Both the position numbers and the translations under genes were made by a program. Positions 19,047 to 29,330 of a stretch of DNA of 51,958 nucleotides are shown here, piece by piece. The first letter of the stretch is position 1, and the number at the start of each line of letters is the position of its first letter. The notes below the pieces were generated by a model. That model saw nothing but the letters and a program-made list of their open reading frames with translations. It did not search any database and was not told where the DNA came from. This DNA comes from an uncultured Acidobacteriia bacterium (GTDB lineage Bacteria > Acidobacteriota > Terriglobia > Bryobacterales > Bryobacteraceae), in the NCBI GenBank assembly GCA_903875575.1, contig CAIQWJ010000060.1:1-51958 (forward strand), in the 5' to 3' direction.

Positions 19047-20561
19047 TTAGCGCTCAGCTTTCTCACGCAGCAACCGGATTCCGAGAAACCGCAGCGAGTA
19101 ACGGTTCACCAGCGTCCGCTCGCCGGCATCCGGCAGACCAAGTACCGCCACCGCGACCGCGTACGCGACCGCATACACGGCGCTTCCAAGCAGGAAATTC
19201 ATCCGGTACGCCGTCTCCGGCATCCGCGTCCGTACCATCCACGTCACCCCTGCCGCAAGTGCAGCAGCCACGGCAAAACCCAGGACCCCGGAAAGCTTCC
19301 GAATGTCGTGACGACGGAAGTGAACCATCCCCAGCGCCTTGTAAAGCGCTACCGACCGCTCAAACACAGAGACCACCAACAGCCCGGCCAAAGCTCCGAT
19401 CATCCCGAAGAAATGAATTCCCAGCAGAGATACAGGTAACTGGATCGCTGCCACCAGAACCCGGAGCTTCAGAAAGAACGGGCGTGCTTCCTCATGCGTC
19501 CGAATAATCGGATCCACAAGAAAAATCGCCATCACCAGGACAGAAAGATTCAGTGCGAAGATCGGCCAGCTGGAAAGAAAAGCCGGCGTATACATCGCCG
19601 CCAGAAAATCCCGGCCAAGCACCAGCAGCAGCGCCGCTGCCGGCAGCATGGCCGCCGCCAGCTTTCGCCACGCGCGCATCAATAGCTCCAGAATTTCCGC
19701 GGATTTGCCCTCGTGCTGTAGTTTGCTGATGCGCGGCAGCAGCACAGTATTCACGGAGTCCCGCAAAATCCCCCCAAGGGGCACGTCGGAAGTACCCACC
19801 GAATAGGTGGCAAACTCAGATGTCGAATAGCTGTGCGAGACCAGGTAATTGTGCATGTCGTCCTGAGCCCAGCTCAGAATGCCATAACACCCGAATGGTG
19901 CCGCGTAACGCAATTGCGCGGTCGCCGTTGGCCTGTGAAATTGCCGCCAAAAGGAGGGGAATTTCCAGTTCAGATACCAGAGCAGCAGCAGACACTGAAG
20001 GACACCCTGCGCCAGCGCGCCGTACAACACGGCATCCAGCGTGTGAAAAACCATCGCCGTGCCCGCCAGCAGCACGGATCTGCTGATCTGCGAACCGATG
20101 ATGAAGATCGTAGACCATTTGACGTCCGCGTTCGCCGAGGGGATGAACTCAAGGAACAGCGCAAACAACCAGGTCAGTATGATCAGCCCGATGATCCGCG
20201 CATGCGGCACCAGTTCCGGCTTGCCCAGAATCAGCTGAAAACAGTTCGGCCAGCAAAAGAATACGCCGCACACAAGGCCGCCAATCAGCAGGTGGTACAG
20301 CACCACATTCAGCACTACCGCACCCCGTCGTTCCGGCAGCCGCGGAAGAAAATAGAATACTGAGAGCGCCACGCCAAACTGACACAGCCCCACCGCCGTC
20401 GAAACCACCAGAAAGGCCTGCTTGTAGATGCCGACGTGCGGCTTGTCGAAAACCCGCGCCATCACAATGGGCATGGCCAACAGGCAAATGAAACCGATCA
20501 TGCGGGCCAGAATCAGCCAGAACGCCTGGGTATTCAGACCTGGCGGAGTAGAGTCTTTCAT
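19047..20561 (-). CDS. Wzx-like polysaccharide flippase
   Basis: Predicted 504-residue polytopic membrane protein of the MATE/MOP polysaccharide-export superfamily. It opens QAFWLILARMIGFICLLAMPIVMARVFDKPHVGIYKQAF, the usual first two helices of a Wzx/RfbX protein, and has about 12-14 hydrophobic segments; LLPRISKLQ and a C-terminal cluster of helices also fit. The role would be flipping undecaprenyl-linked repeat units across the inner membrane. The adjacent minus-strand methyltransferase lies upstream by 46 bases, so the two are probably transcribed together. A MurJ-type role is less likely given the neighbours. Confidence 0.83.
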   Translation of the reverse strand: MKDSTPPGLNTQAFWLILARMIGFICLLAMPIVMARVFDKPHVGIYKQAFLVVSTAVGLCQFGVALSVFYFLPRLPERRGAVVLNVVLYHLLIGGLVCGVFFCWPNCFQLILGKPELVPHARIIGLIILTWLFALFLEFIPSANADVKWSTIFIIGSQISRSVLLAGTAMVFHTLDAVLYGALAQGVLQCLLLLWYLNWKFPSFWRQFHRPTATAQLRYAAPFGCYGILSWAQDDMHNYLVSHSYSTSEFATYSVGTSDVPLGGILRDSVNTVLLPRISKLQHEGKSAEILELLMRAWRKLAAAMLPAAALLLVLGRDFLAAMYTPAFLSSWPIFALNLSVLVMAIFLVDPIIRTHEEARPFFLKLRVLVAAIQLPVSLLGIHFFGMIGALAGLLVVSVFERSVALYKALGMVHFRRHDIRKLSGVLGFAVAAALAAGVTWMVRTRMPETAYRMNFLLGSAVYAVAYAVAVAVLGLPDAGERTLVNRYSLRFLGIRLLREKAER

Positions 20562-20607
20562 GACGGATCGGGTTCCCGATCAAAGCGCTCTCTGCGCGGA
20601 TTGCACA

Positions 20608-21441
20608 TTACTCCGGCCGTTTGTACATGAAGATCGCGTCGCCGTACTGCAGCAGCGCCAATGCCCGGATCCAGGGGCTTTTCGCCGTGGCATTCTGAAG
20701 TGTGGCTTTCAGAAAACGCTTCAGCGCACCACCGGTAGCATACGATCCCTTGAAATCCAGCCGCGAATAAAACTGCGCGAACCCGACTTCCCTGCCCAGC
20801 CTGCAAAGCTCGGTATAGCAGAACCAGTGTACCGCCGGCCTCACCGAATAATTCGCCAGATGCGGAGCGTAGTGAAGATGCTTAAAAACATAGCCTTCCT
20901 TCACCAGCGCGGGAAACCAGTTATAAAAAGGTATACGAAACTCCCCGTTCTCGCCGCGCAGAGAGATCTTGAATCGGTTCGTGGTATTCAGGAACAGCAC
21001 CCCGCCCGGAGCCAGAATTCGATAGCACTCCGCCAGACTGAGCATGGGCGAGTCGACATGTTCCAGCACGCTTTCCAGTACAACAATGCTTTGCGAACCC
21101 GTCGGCAGGTGCGTCATCTCCGCGCCACCCACGGTTATCCGGGCTGGATCGCCCAGAAATTCTCCGGCCGCCTGCGCAAAGCCCACCACCGGCTCTATGC
21201 CACACGCGTCAAAACCCTCGTCGAGCAGTTCACGAACGCTGTCAGGCTTCGGCCCGCACCCAATCACCGCGATCGTGGGACGCATCGCGGAAAGATCAAT
21301 CAGTTTCCTCAGGCAGGGAATGAGATCCCGAATACTGTGGTGTATGGGCTGTTGATTTTTGAAATGATCGACTCCGAGCTTCTCCAGATCCGGATAGCCC
21401 TCGGTTAAGCATCTTGAACCCCGGTACGGGTCGTTATTCAT
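20608..21441 (-). CDS. Class I SAM-dependent methyltransferase
   Basis: Predicted 277 residues. Motif I is TIAVIGCGPKPDSVRELL at residues 56-73, with GIEP ending strand two; AEMTHLPTGSQSIVVLESVLEHVDSP is the usual motif II/III region and ILAPGGVLFLNTTNRF follows. The C-terminal 100 residues are aromatic-rich and probably recognise the acceptor. It starts with ATG at 21441 with only a weak AGGA site. The flippase gene follows 46 bases downstream, suggesting a short operon. The acceptor is not known; methylation of a glycan residue or a terminating methyl cap are possible. Confidence 0.83.
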   Translation of the reverse strand: MNNDPYRGSRCLTEGYPDLEKLGVDHFKNQQPIHHSIRDLIPCLRKLIDLSAMRPTIAVIGCGPKPDSVRELLDEGFDACGIEPVVGFAQAAGEFLGDPARITVGGAEMTHLPTGSQSIVVLESVLEHVDSPMLSLAECYRILAPGGVLFLNTTNRFKISLRGENGEFRIPFYNWFPALVKEGYVFKHLHYAPHLANYSVRPAVHWFCYTELCRLGREVGFAQFYSRLDFKGSYATGGALKRFLKATLQNATAKSPWIRALALLQYGDAIFMYKRPE

Positions 21442-21630
21442 GATTATCGTGTCCTATCGCCACTGTCCGACTTCCCCCGTTCCGATGCAGCCGCCACACT
21501 GGCGATGAGTACCTGCCGCGTGATTCGCGTTCAGAACACAGACGTTTGTAATTATACCAACCTCTGGTGAAGCGCCTGCGGAGTTACTGCCGGATCATGA
21601 AGCTGTTGCAACTACGTTATCCTAGGAAGG

Positions 21631-23280
21631 ATGGAGGTTTCGCACGCGCCCTCGCAGGCTGCCCCACCGGGAGCAATCAGGGCGAAAATTCCGGTTGTCA
21701 TCGCCGCGTTCCTTGCCTACTGGCTGCTGGTGGTCGCGTTCCAGACGGCTGTCGGTGCGCGGGCGGAGCCTTTCGGCGGCTATGCCGACGAGGCCGCCCA
21801 CTTCATGTCGGGCCTGCTGGTGCGCGACTACGTCACCGCGGGACTCCCCGGCTCTCCCCTCGCATTCGCATCGAAATATTACACCCACATGCCGTTCCTC
21901 GCCATCGGGTACTGGCCGCCTCTGTTCTATGGCATAGAAGGTTTTTGGATGATGTTGTTCGGGTGGGACAGGGCAACCATCCTGCTCCTTTCGGCTTTCC
22001 TGGCCGCAGCCGTGGCTGGCACCTGTTTCCGCGTGCTGACACCCTGGCTGGGAGTTCCCGGTGCCTTTCTCGCGGGCCTGCTGCTTTTGCTGACTCCGTC
22101 GTTTCAGTGGAGCAACTGCCTGGTGATGACCGATACAACGTTGGCGCTGTTCTGCCTTTGGTTCGGCCTGGCGTTCGCCGCCTGGGTGGATAAACCCTCC
22201 CTTGGCCGCGCGATCTTGACGGGAGTTCTTCTCGCGGCGGCCCTGTTCACAAAACTCAATAGCATTCACCTTCCCCTGATGGTTTTCTTTTTTCTTCTGT
22301 TCACGAATCGGTGGGCCATCCTGCGCCGGCCCACTTTCTGGCTTATGCCAGCGGTCACTCTCTTGTTATGGGGGCCCTGGATACTGAGAACCCACTCCCT
22401 GCTCGGAATCGGATTTGACGGCCTTGTCCGCCCGCCTATGGCCACCCTTTTGGGAGCGCTCGGACGCTCGCTCCTCACCAATTTGTCATGGCTGATCGTA
22501 CCGGTGATGGCTGGCGCGGTCTATATCTGGAAACACGAACGCGGGAACACTGTCCTGGTCGTATGCATACTCCTGCCCCTGACTTACACCTCGTTTCTGA
22601 TGGCTGCCGGCGTGATGATTGAGGATCGCTTTCTTGCTCCCATCCTGACTCCATCGGTGATTCTGGCCGGAATCGGACTTCGCCGGTTAGCCGACTGGCT
22701 TCGCCCAAAGTACCTGCCCGGACCGCTTGTCATTCCGGCGTTGGCCGCCGTCTGCGTCGCGGGCTTCGCTGCCACCGTCGGCTTCCATTGGCACGTTCGC
22801 CTCGAAAACACGATTAGCCCTGTGGTGGCCTTCCTCGAAAAACGCGAACGCCCGGAGGATGCTTCAGTTCTGGTACCGTCCTCAGCCGAGGGCCCCTTCA
22901 TCGCACAATTCGCCACCAGCGACCCACAACGCCCCGCCCGCCTTCTTGCGCGACCCATCAAACTGCTTGCCAGCGAGAACTGGACTGGCACCTCCTATCG
23001 CGCAAAATACGCCCGCGTGGACGACCTTGTGTCAGTTTTCGATCGCTTTCCCCTGCGCTTCATTATCGTCGCCACGCACGCTTCCCCCCAGGAGTATGAG
23101 CACGACGCGCAGTTGCGGACGATGCTGCAGACCCACCCGGAACGCTGGATCCGGGTGACAATGCCATCCGACACCTGGTCCCTGTACGAACGCATTGACG
23201 GCAGAAAACTGACGGCCCCCGCGATGGAAGCGCTTGCCCGTGAAGTACTGGAACACCGCCTGCAGTCCGTCATGCGGTAA
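21631..23280 (+). CDS. GT39-like (ArnT/PMT family) membrane glycosyltransferase
   Basis: Predicted 549-residue integral membrane protein. After one hydrophobic helix it has GGYADEAAHFMSG (residues 49-61), with the Asp-Glu pair typical of the catalytic loop in GT-C enzymes of the PMT/ArnT family, then YYTHMPFLAIGYWPPLFYGIEGFWM. Ten or more further helices follow, with a soluble C-terminal region after residue 400. Such enzymes use lipid-phosphate-linked sugars on the periplasmic side. The AGGAAGG sequence directly touches the ATG at 21631, an unusually short spacing, so the true start could be elsewhere; no better one is visible. Both neighbours lie on the minus strand. Confidence 0.75.
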   Translation: MEVSHAPSQAAPPGAIRAKIPVVIAAFLAYWLLVVAFQTAVGARAEPFGGYADEAAHFMSGLLVRDYVTAGLPGSPLAFASKYYTHMPFLAIGYWPPLFYGIEGFWMMLFGWDRATILLLSAFLAAAVAGTCFRVLTPWLGVPGAFLAGLLLLLTPSFQWSNCLVMTDTTLALFCLWFGLAFAAWVDKPSLGRAILTGVLLAAALFTKLNSIHLPLMVFFFLLFTNRWAILRRPTFWLMPAVTLLLWGPWILRTHSLLGIGFDGLVRPPMATLLGALGRSLLTNLSWLIVPVMAGAVYIWKHERGNTVLVVCILLPLTYTSFLMAAGVMIEDRFLAPILTPSVILAGIGLRRLADWLRPKYLPGPLVIPALAAVCVAGFAATVGFHWHVRLENTISPVVAFLEKRERPEDASVLVPSSAEGPFIAQFATSDPQRPARLLARPIKLLASENWTGTSYRAKYARVDDLVSVFDRFPLRFIIVATHASPQEYEHDAQLRTMLQTHPERWIRVTMPSDTWSLYERIDGRKLTAPAMEALAREVLEHRLQSVMR

Positions 23281-23311
23281 GCGGTCCGCCAGTGGAAAAA
23301 TCGCGCGCTGC

Positions 23312-24697
23312 TCAGGCCCGGCCAGGCAACTGACGTCCAATCATCGGCTGCATCGGACGCTTTGGTACCGGCCGGATCATCTGCGGTCCCCGCGATGTAG
23401 CCACTGGGATGACTACCTGCGCCGCCAGGCGCCGGGCGACATATTCAATTGACGCGGAGAATCCCAGCATGACTGTCAGGCTCGGCGAGTAAGCCAGACT
23501 ATCAAAGAATGCGCAACTCAAAAAGCCGATCATCGAGATCCGGAGCGCAAGAGCCACACCCTTCAGATCCTGCGCCTCCAGGTTGTCCGGTGGAAACGGC
23601 ATCTTCATGGTCCGGGAAATCGAACGAAAACTAAAAACAAGCGCCGTCAGAAACAACAGAAGCCCGGGAAAGCCGGATTCCGACGAGAATTGAGTGTAGG
23701 TATTGTGGGTCAGGTGCCAGTTGCCTATTTCTTCTCCCCGTGCCCTTGCCAGCGTGTCCTGCGCAACGGCAAAATTGCCTGGCCCGACGCCAAAAATCGG
23801 GTGCGTGAACGACAGCGTGATACTGTCCAGCAGCAACATTCTGCGCGCCTGCGCGGACTCAATGGCCGCAGTTCGATCAACCGAGGCGGAGGCTGCTTCG
23901 CTGTCGCTGAAAACAGTAAAAAAGCGCCCCGTAATACTGGAGGGCAGGACAACCAGCAGTGCCGCAACCGCCACTACGGAAAAAACCAGCAACTTTGCCT
24001 TCTGCGCGGCGCGGACATTGAAGAACACGGCGATCAGAGCGACACCACTGCCGATCATCGCGGCCCTCGACCCTGTCTTGGCGATCATCAGCAGAATGGG
24101 AGCGAACCCGACTGCCCCGAGTATCCGCCGGAGTCCATTGCCAACGCGCATCGTCATGAAAGTGAGAAACGGAAGAGACACCAGACCGATCAGCGCCAAC
24201 TCGTTGGAATTCCCGTAGTGGGTATTTGGCAGCATGAGACGGCCTTCATCGTCCAGCTTGTTAAAATAGAGCGCTATCACGGACAGTATTGTGGCGGAAT
24301 ACCCGATCACGTTCACCAGCTTCCTGCACTGGTCGACGTTCCATATCAGTCCGCCAGCCAGAAACATTGCCAGAAAGGTCACCAGCCAGAAGCCGGTGAT
24401 AGTGGCCGCGGCACCGCCTGGCCAAACGCTGAAAGGCACACACACGCCAAACCATAAAGTCAGGAGGATATACGTTCGGTACAAACTGCTCCGCAGCATT
24501 TCCACCATACGCCCGGAGCCTACGACAATAAGCAGCCCGACGACGGAATCAAGCAGCGACGGACGAATGGAGTTAATCCCGGGAAGAAGGTCAACCACCG
24601 AACTGAACATACTGAAGACAAAGAACGCCAGAGCGGCAAAGCCAATCTTTTGCGGCATCCCAGGCCGTGTGGCCGGGGCGGCGGGAGAAGGGGTCAT
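23312..24697 (-). CDS. O-antigen ligase/polymerase family protein (Wzy/WaaL-like)
   Basis: Predicted 461-residue polytopic membrane protein. The long periplasmic loop contains THPIFGVGPGNFA near residue 300 and HLTHNTYTQFSSESGFPGLLL near residue 340, the conserved His-containing signatures of the O-antigen ligase (Wzy_C) family. Ten to twelve hydrophobic segments surround them. It would polymerise flipped repeat units or attach the glycan to an acceptor; these cannot be separated by sequence. It lies alone on the minus strand, 120 bases upstream of the next minus-strand gene's stop. Confidence 0.85.
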   Translation of the reverse strand: MTPSPAAPATRPGMPQKIGFAALAFFVFSMFSSVVDLLPGINSIRPSLLDSVVGLLIVVGSGRMVEMLRSSLYRTYILLTLWFGVCVPFSVWPGGAAATITGFWLVTFLAMFLAGGLIWNVDQCRKLVNVIGYSATILSVIALYFNKLDDEGRLMLPNTHYGNSNELALIGLVSLPFLTFMTMRVGNGLRRILGAVGFAPILLMIAKTGSRAAMIGSGVALIAVFFNVRAAQKAKLLVFSVVAVAALLVVLPSSITGRFFTVFSDSEAASASVDRTAAIESAQARRMLLLDSITLSFTHPIFGVGPGNFAVAQDTLARARGEEIGNWHLTHNTYTQFSSESGFPGLLLFLTALVFSFRSISRTMKMPFPPDNLEAQDLKGVALALRISMIGFLSCAFFDSLAYSPSLTVMLGFSASIEYVARRLAAQVVIPVATSRGPQMIRPVPKRPMQPMIGRQLPGRA

Positions 24698-24817
24698 AAG
24701 ATATTCAGATCAGGACAGCTTGTTGGTTTCAGGATACAACATTGCGCTGCCCTGAGCGGTTCGATTGGAGGTCTGCCGACCGACATCGCCCAAAGAAAAC
24801 CAGCTCGGATTCAGGCG

Positions 24818-25876
24818 CTAATGAATGAGGGCCTGTCGCGATGAAAGTTGCCGTCCCTTCCTCATGGATGGACGCTCAATGAAGTAATAACTGGCGCTCG
24901 CCAACGCCAGAATCACGGGAAGCCGCAGCGCAAGAGACAGCATCGCGCTGCCTGAGTCTGCCCCCGCCCCCCGCAAAATCAGTTGCTGCCAAAGGTAGAC
25001 ACTGTATGAGATGCGTCCCAGCCACCGAAAGGGTGCTGCCTCCAGCAGCCGCGAAATCCGGCTGAACGGCATGAAACCCGTCGGCACCACCACCAGTGGC
25101 AGCATGAAAGACTGAAAAGCCAGCTTCGTCAACTGCATTGGATGCCGCAGGTCGAACCCGTAACCGGCCGCCAGTACCACCACCACACTCCCAAAAAACC
25201 AGGGGGTTCCCAGCCTCCGCTGCAGACGCTCGTTGTCATGCACCAGTAGCGCAAGCAGACACGCAAATAAAAATGCATCCAGACGCATGTCGGTCCGCTG
25301 CAGCTCTGCCACGTTGAGGGAAAATGCGTGCAGACCAAATGGTCGCCAAAGAATGGTCAGCGCAATGCCGGCAACCGCGGCCCACCGTACCCGTTTCGGA
25401 CCCAGAAATGCCAGCAGCGGCCAGAGCATATAGAAGTGCTCTTCCATCGAAAGCGACCAGAAATGCTGCGTAAACCAGGATCGCCCCGGCCAGTAATTGT
25501 TGTACACCAGCACACAACTCGCCAGTTCGCCCGAACGCAGCGTGATCGCGCCAAAGGCACTCAGAATGGCGATAACCGTGAGATAGGCGTAGGCCGGCGG
25601 CAGAATTCGAAACACGCGCCGCGTATAGAAACCCTTCAGTGAAACGGCACCATTGGCGCGATATTCGTTCAGCAATAGCGTGGTGATCAGGTATCCGCTG
25701 ATAGCGAAAAACAGCGAAACCCCCTGCTGCCCCAGATTCAGAACGATCGGATTCAGCAATCGTTCCCAGCGGGTGGTGGGTGATGTCAATGTCAGACCAT
25801 GACAAAGCAGCACCGTCGCGATGGCAATCGAGCGCCATCCATCGAGAGTCGCAATATATTGACGAGGGTTATTCAC
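24818..25876 (-). CDS. Acyltransferase-3 family membrane protein
   Basis: Predicted 352-residue OafA-like acyltransferase. Motifs in order are YIATLDGWRSIAIATVLLCHG with the conserved His, GVSLFFAISGYLITTLLLNEY, FYTRRVFRILPPAYAYL, HFWSLSMEEHFYMLWP, and ISYSVYLWQQLILRG. The substitution of Trp-Arg-Ser for the more usual Leu-Arg-Ala after the conserved Asp is common in the family. It is the third member in this cluster, so the glycan is probably acylated at more than one position. The 293-base gap to asnB on the other strand contains an AT-rich patch near 25990-26010, likely holding divergent promoters. Confidence 0.88.
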   Translation of the reverse strand: MNNPRQYIATLDGWRSIAIATVLLCHGLTLTSPTTRWERLLNPIVLNLGQQGVSLFFAISGYLITTLLLNEYRANGAVSLKGFYTRRVFRILPPAYAYLTVIAILSAFGAITLRSGELASCVLVYNNYWPGRSWFTQHFWSLSMEEHFYMLWPLLAFLGPKRVRWAAVAGIALTILWRPFGLHAFSLNVAELQRTDMRLDAFLFACLLALLVHDNERLQRRLGTPWFFGSVVVVLAAGYGFDLRHPMQLTKLAFQSFMLPLVVVPTGFMPFSRISRLLEAAPFRWLGRISYSVYLWQQLILRGAGADSGSAMLSLALRLPVILALASASYYFIERPSMRKGRQLSSRQALIH

Positions 25877-26169
25877 GCAAAGGTGTCAGCTTCCGAACTG
25901 AACCTAAACTGTAGCAGTCTGACCGAAAATATCCGGGTACCGTCGGCCGATTCCGCTCCCACCCGGCTTCCTCCCGTCCCGCCATAGGTTATCTTTAAAA
26001 TAATAGAGTTGTTCCAGTCCAAACGTCTATGTCTTCTTCCACTGGCAACCCAGCGTCTTGCTCTGAAGCGCTGCGGACGTTGCCTCGTCGGCCGATCCCG
26101 ACGATTGCCGCAACGGCTCCCGCCCTTTCCCTCCGGAAAATGGCTGCCACCAGACCGGGTGCCATTTAG

Positions 26170-28125
26170 ATGTGCGGAATAGCCGGCTTCATCGACACTG
26201 CCGCACCCTCTTCCGCCGCGAATACCCTTCGCCGCATGACCGACCGCATCTCCCACCGCGGTCCTGACGACGCCGGCCACCTGACGGACGGCCCCGCGTT
26301 CCTCGGCCATCGCCGCCTCAGCATCATCGATCTCTCCGCCCTCGGCCATCAGCCCATGGCCAACGAAGACGGCACCTGCCACATCGTTTTCAACGGCGAA
26401 ATCTTCAACCACGCTGCCGTCCGCCCCGCGCTCGAGCGCGCTGGCCACCAGTACCGCTCCCGCAGCGACACCGAAACCATCCTCCATGCCTGGGAAGAAT
26501 ATGGTGACAGCTGCGTCACCCATTTCCGGGGTATGTTCGCCTTTGCCATCTGGGACCGCGAGCGTCGCAGACTCTTCTGCGCCCGCGACCGCATGGGTAT
26601 CAAGCCATTCTATTACTGGCAAAACGGCTCGCTCTTCGCTTTTGCGTCGGAAATCAAGGCCCTTCTTGAACACCCCGCCATCAGCGCGAATCTCAATGAA
26701 AGGCTGGTCTCCGAATACCTGACCTTCGGCTACACAAGCGGAGACGAAACACTCTTCGCCGGCATCCGGAAACTGATGCCCGGCCACACCCTGACGGTCG
26801 ATCTCGCCAGCGGAGCCCCCACCCTCGCCATCCGCCGCTACTGGGACGTGCCCGCGCCCGCTCCCCAACCGGAACTCCGCAGCGACGAAGACTGGATCCG
26901 CGAACTCCGGCACCGTCTCGAAGAGAACATCGAAATGCGCCTCATGAGCGACGTCCCGCTCGGCATGTTCCTTTCCGGCGGCGTCGATTCCAGCGCCATT
27001 GCCGCTCTCATGAAGCGCATGGTCGATAGCCCGGTCAAAACCTTTTCCGTCGGCTATGCCGAGGCCGCCTACAGCGAACTCTCCTGGGCCCGTCAGGTCG
27101 CCGAAACCATCGGCACGGACCATCACGAAGTCGTCATCGGCATGGAGGACTTTTTCAATGCCCTGCCCCGCCTTGTCTGGCATGAGGACGAACCCATCGC
27201 ATGGCCCTCCAGCGTCTCTCTTTATTACGTTTCTCAACTCGCCGCGAAACACGTGAAAGTCGTTCTGACCGGTGAAGGCAGCGATGAATTATTCGCCGGC
27301 TACGCCCGCTACGCCTTCTACGACCAAAACCGCGGACGCGCCGACGCCTACCAATCCGTCCCCGCCCCCATTCGCTCAGCCATCCGATCGTTCCTCGCCA
27401 CTTCGCCCCTGCTGAGTGCCGACCTCCGCCGCAAAGCCCTCCACACCATTCTCGGCCGCGATTCCGACGTCCGCTCCCTCTATCTCGATAACTTTTACGG
27501 AGCCTTCGGCCAATCCGAACGAGACGCCCTCGTCCACTCCGGCGTATCGCAGGCCGATTCCTACGCGCCTTTCCTCCGTTACATGGACAATGCGCCGGGC
27601 TCTTCCCTGATCAGCCGCATGCTCTATGCCGATCAGAAGACCTATCTGGTGGAACTGCTCATGAAGCAGGACCAGATGAGCATGGCCTGCTCCATCGAAA
27701 GCCGCGTGCCGCTTCTCGATCACACTCTTGTCGAATTCGCCGCCTCCATCCCGGATTCGCTCAAACTCCACGGGGCCGAAAGCAAATATGTTTTCAAGAA
27801 GGCTGTGGAAGATGTGCTGCCCCACGATATCGTCTATCGCACCAAGATGGGCTTTCCGACGCCGCTACGCGCCTGGCTCATGGACAAGCGCGCCACCCCG
27901 GTTTTCGACCTCCTCCGCGACAAAAACGGCATCCTCGCCGGCTTTACCGATTCCGCCGCGCTCGAACAACTGCTCGCGCGTCACCAGTCGGGGCAGGAAG
28001 ATGGCACCGACCGCCTCTGGCGTCTCCTGAACCTCCAGCTCTGGGGCGAAATGTACCTGACCGGTCGTCGTGATCGCTGGTGGGACGGCATGATGGCCCC
28101 CGCCGGGACTGCTTCCGCCCTATGA
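26170..28125 (+). CDS. asnB: Asparagine synthase-type glutamine amidotransferase (first copy)
   Basis: Predicted 651 residues. It begins MCGIAGFID, so Cys2 is the N-terminal nucleophile of the class II glutaminase domain; SHRGPDD, LGHRRLSIIDLS and FNGEIFN complete that domain to about residue 210. The synthase domain has the PPi loop LSGGVDSSAIA near residues 265-275 and GEGSDELFAGYARY. In polysaccharide clusters such enzymes commonly amidate uronic acids or sugar acceptors instead of aspartate. It overlaps the next gene by ATGA, showing translational coupling. A second homologue lies one gene downstream. Confidence 0.9.
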   Translation: MCGIAGFIDTAAPSSAANTLRRMTDRISHRGPDDAGHLTDGPAFLGHRRLSIIDLSALGHQPMANEDGTCHIVFNGEIFNHAAVRPALERAGHQYRSRSDTETILHAWEEYGDSCVTHFRGMFAFAIWDRERRRLFCARDRMGIKPFYYWQNGSLFAFASEIKALLEHPAISANLNERLVSEYLTFGYTSGDETLFAGIRKLMPGHTLTVDLASGAPTLAIRRYWDVPAPAPQPELRSDEDWIRELRHRLEENIEMRLMSDVPLGMFLSGGVDSSAIAALMKRMVDSPVKTFSVGYAEAAYSELSWARQVAETIGTDHHEVVIGMEDFFNALPRLVWHEDEPIAWPSSVSLYYVSQLAAKHVKVVLTGEGSDELFAGYARYAFYDQNRGRADAYQSVPAPIRSAIRSFLATSPLLSADLRRKALHTILGRDSDVRSLYLDNFYGAFGQSERDALVHSGVSQADSYAPFLRYMDNAPGSSLISRMLYADQKTYLVELLMKQDQMSMACSIESRVPLLDHTLVEFAASIPDSLKLHGAESKYVFKKAVEDVLPHDIVYRTKMGFPTPLRAWLMDKRATPVFDLLRDKNGILAGFTDSAALEQLLARHQSGQEDGTDRLWRLLNLQLWGEMYLTGRRDRWWDGMMAPAGTASAL

Positions 28126-29330
28126 AGATTCTCTGGGTAAAGTCGGATTTCCTCCACCCCACCAGCCGGGGCGGCCAGATTCGTACGCTCGAAACCATTC
28201 GCAGACTCCATGCGCGCCATGAGGTCCACTACATCGCCTTCAATAATCCCGCCGAACCCGAAGGCCTCGTGCGCGCCACAGAGTACTGCTCTCACGTCTA
28301 CCCCGTGCGCCATGACGCCCCCCCGAAAAACTCGCTGAAATTCTTCGCGTCCGTTGCGGGCAGCGTCTTTTCACCGCTGCCCCTGGCAGTGGGGCGCTGG
28401 GTCACGCCCGCCATGCGCGATCAGATTCGCCAGGTCCGGCAGCAAAACAAGTTCGACGCCGTCGTCTGCGATTTCCTCGCCCCCGCCCCCAATTTCGATT
28501 CGCTGAAAGACTGCGTACTCTTCCAGCACAACGTGGAATCCATGATCTGGCAGCGTCACACCGAGAACGCAGCTGATCCTCTTCGCCGCGCCTACTTCGG
28601 ACTCCAGGCCCAACGCATGCTGGCCTGCGAAAAGAAAGCCTGCCTCGAAGCCGCCCACATCATCGCCGTCTCCGATGCCGACGCTGCCCTGATGCACTCC
28701 ATGTTCGGCGTCCCCAAACCAAAGATCAGCCCCGTCCCCACCGGCGTCGATATTGACTACTTCCGCGCCCCCGTGCCTGCCCCGCGCGACACCGACCTGG
28801 TTTTCGTCGGCTCCATGGACTGGATGCCCAACACCGACGGCATGTTGTACTTCGTCCGCGAAATACTTCCCCTGATCCGCCGCCAACGCCCCGCTTGCTC
28901 GGTCACCGTGGTAGGCCGCAAGCCGTCACCCGAAATCCTCGCCCTCGCGCAGCAGGACCCTCTGATCACCATCACCGGCACAGTCCCCGATGTCCGGCCG
29001 CATCTCTGGAAATCCCGCGTTTCCATCGTCCCCCTGCGCATCGGCGGCGGCACGCGCCTCAAGATTTACGAATCCATGGCAGGCGGCGTACCCGTGGTCT
29101 CCACCACCATCGGCGCGGAAGGTCTGGACGTGAATCATCCCTCCACCATCCGCCTGGCCGATACCCCCGAAACCTTCGCCGACGAGTGTCTGTCGCTCCT
29201 GAACGACGAACCTACCGCCAACCAGATGGCCCACGCCGCTCTGGACCTTGTGACTTCCCGATTCTCCTGGGACCGCATTGCCAGCGATTTCGAAAACATC
29301 CTAGCCGGAGCTGCCCAATGTGCGGAATAG
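28122..29330 (+). CDS. Glycosyltransferase family 4, exosortase-cluster type
   Basis: Predicted 402 residues starting at the ATG at 28122, which overlaps the upstream stop by four bases. It begins MKILWVKSDFLHPTSRGGQ. The C-terminal domain has DLVFVGSMDWMPNTDGMLYF and PLRIGGGTRLKIYESMAGGVPVV, the donor site. These features resemble the sugar transferases associated with PEP-CTERM/EpsH clusters (TIGR03087-like) as I remember that family, although no exosortase is in this window. The 3-prime end overlaps the second asnB by 13 bases, placing all three in one coupled operon. Confidence 0.85.
   Translation: MKILWVKSDFLHPTSRGGQIRTLETIRRLHARHEVHYIAFNNPAEPEGLVRATEYCSHVYPVRHDAPPKNSLKFFASVAGSVFSPLPLAVGRWVTPAMRDQIRQVRQQNKFDAVVCDFLAPAPNFDSLKDCVLFQHNVESMIWQRHTENAADPLRRAYFGLQAQRMLACEKKACLEAAHIIAVSDADAALMHSMFGVPKPKISPVPTGVDIDYFRAPVPAPRDTDLVFVGSMDWMPNTDGMLYFVREILPLIRRQRPACSVTVVGRKPSPEILALAQQDPLITITGTVPDVRPHLWKSRVSIVPLRIGGGTRLKIYESMAGGVPVVSTTIGAEGLDVNHPSTIRLADTPETFADECLSLLNDEPTANQMAHAALDLVTSRFSWDRIASDFENILAGAAQCAE

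Noticed and set aside
28895-29317. Extended reading of the second asnB into the glycosyltransferase gene
   Set aside because: The amidotransferase needs Cys as residue 2; the ATG at 29318 provides it and the extension is off-frame sequence of the upstream gene.
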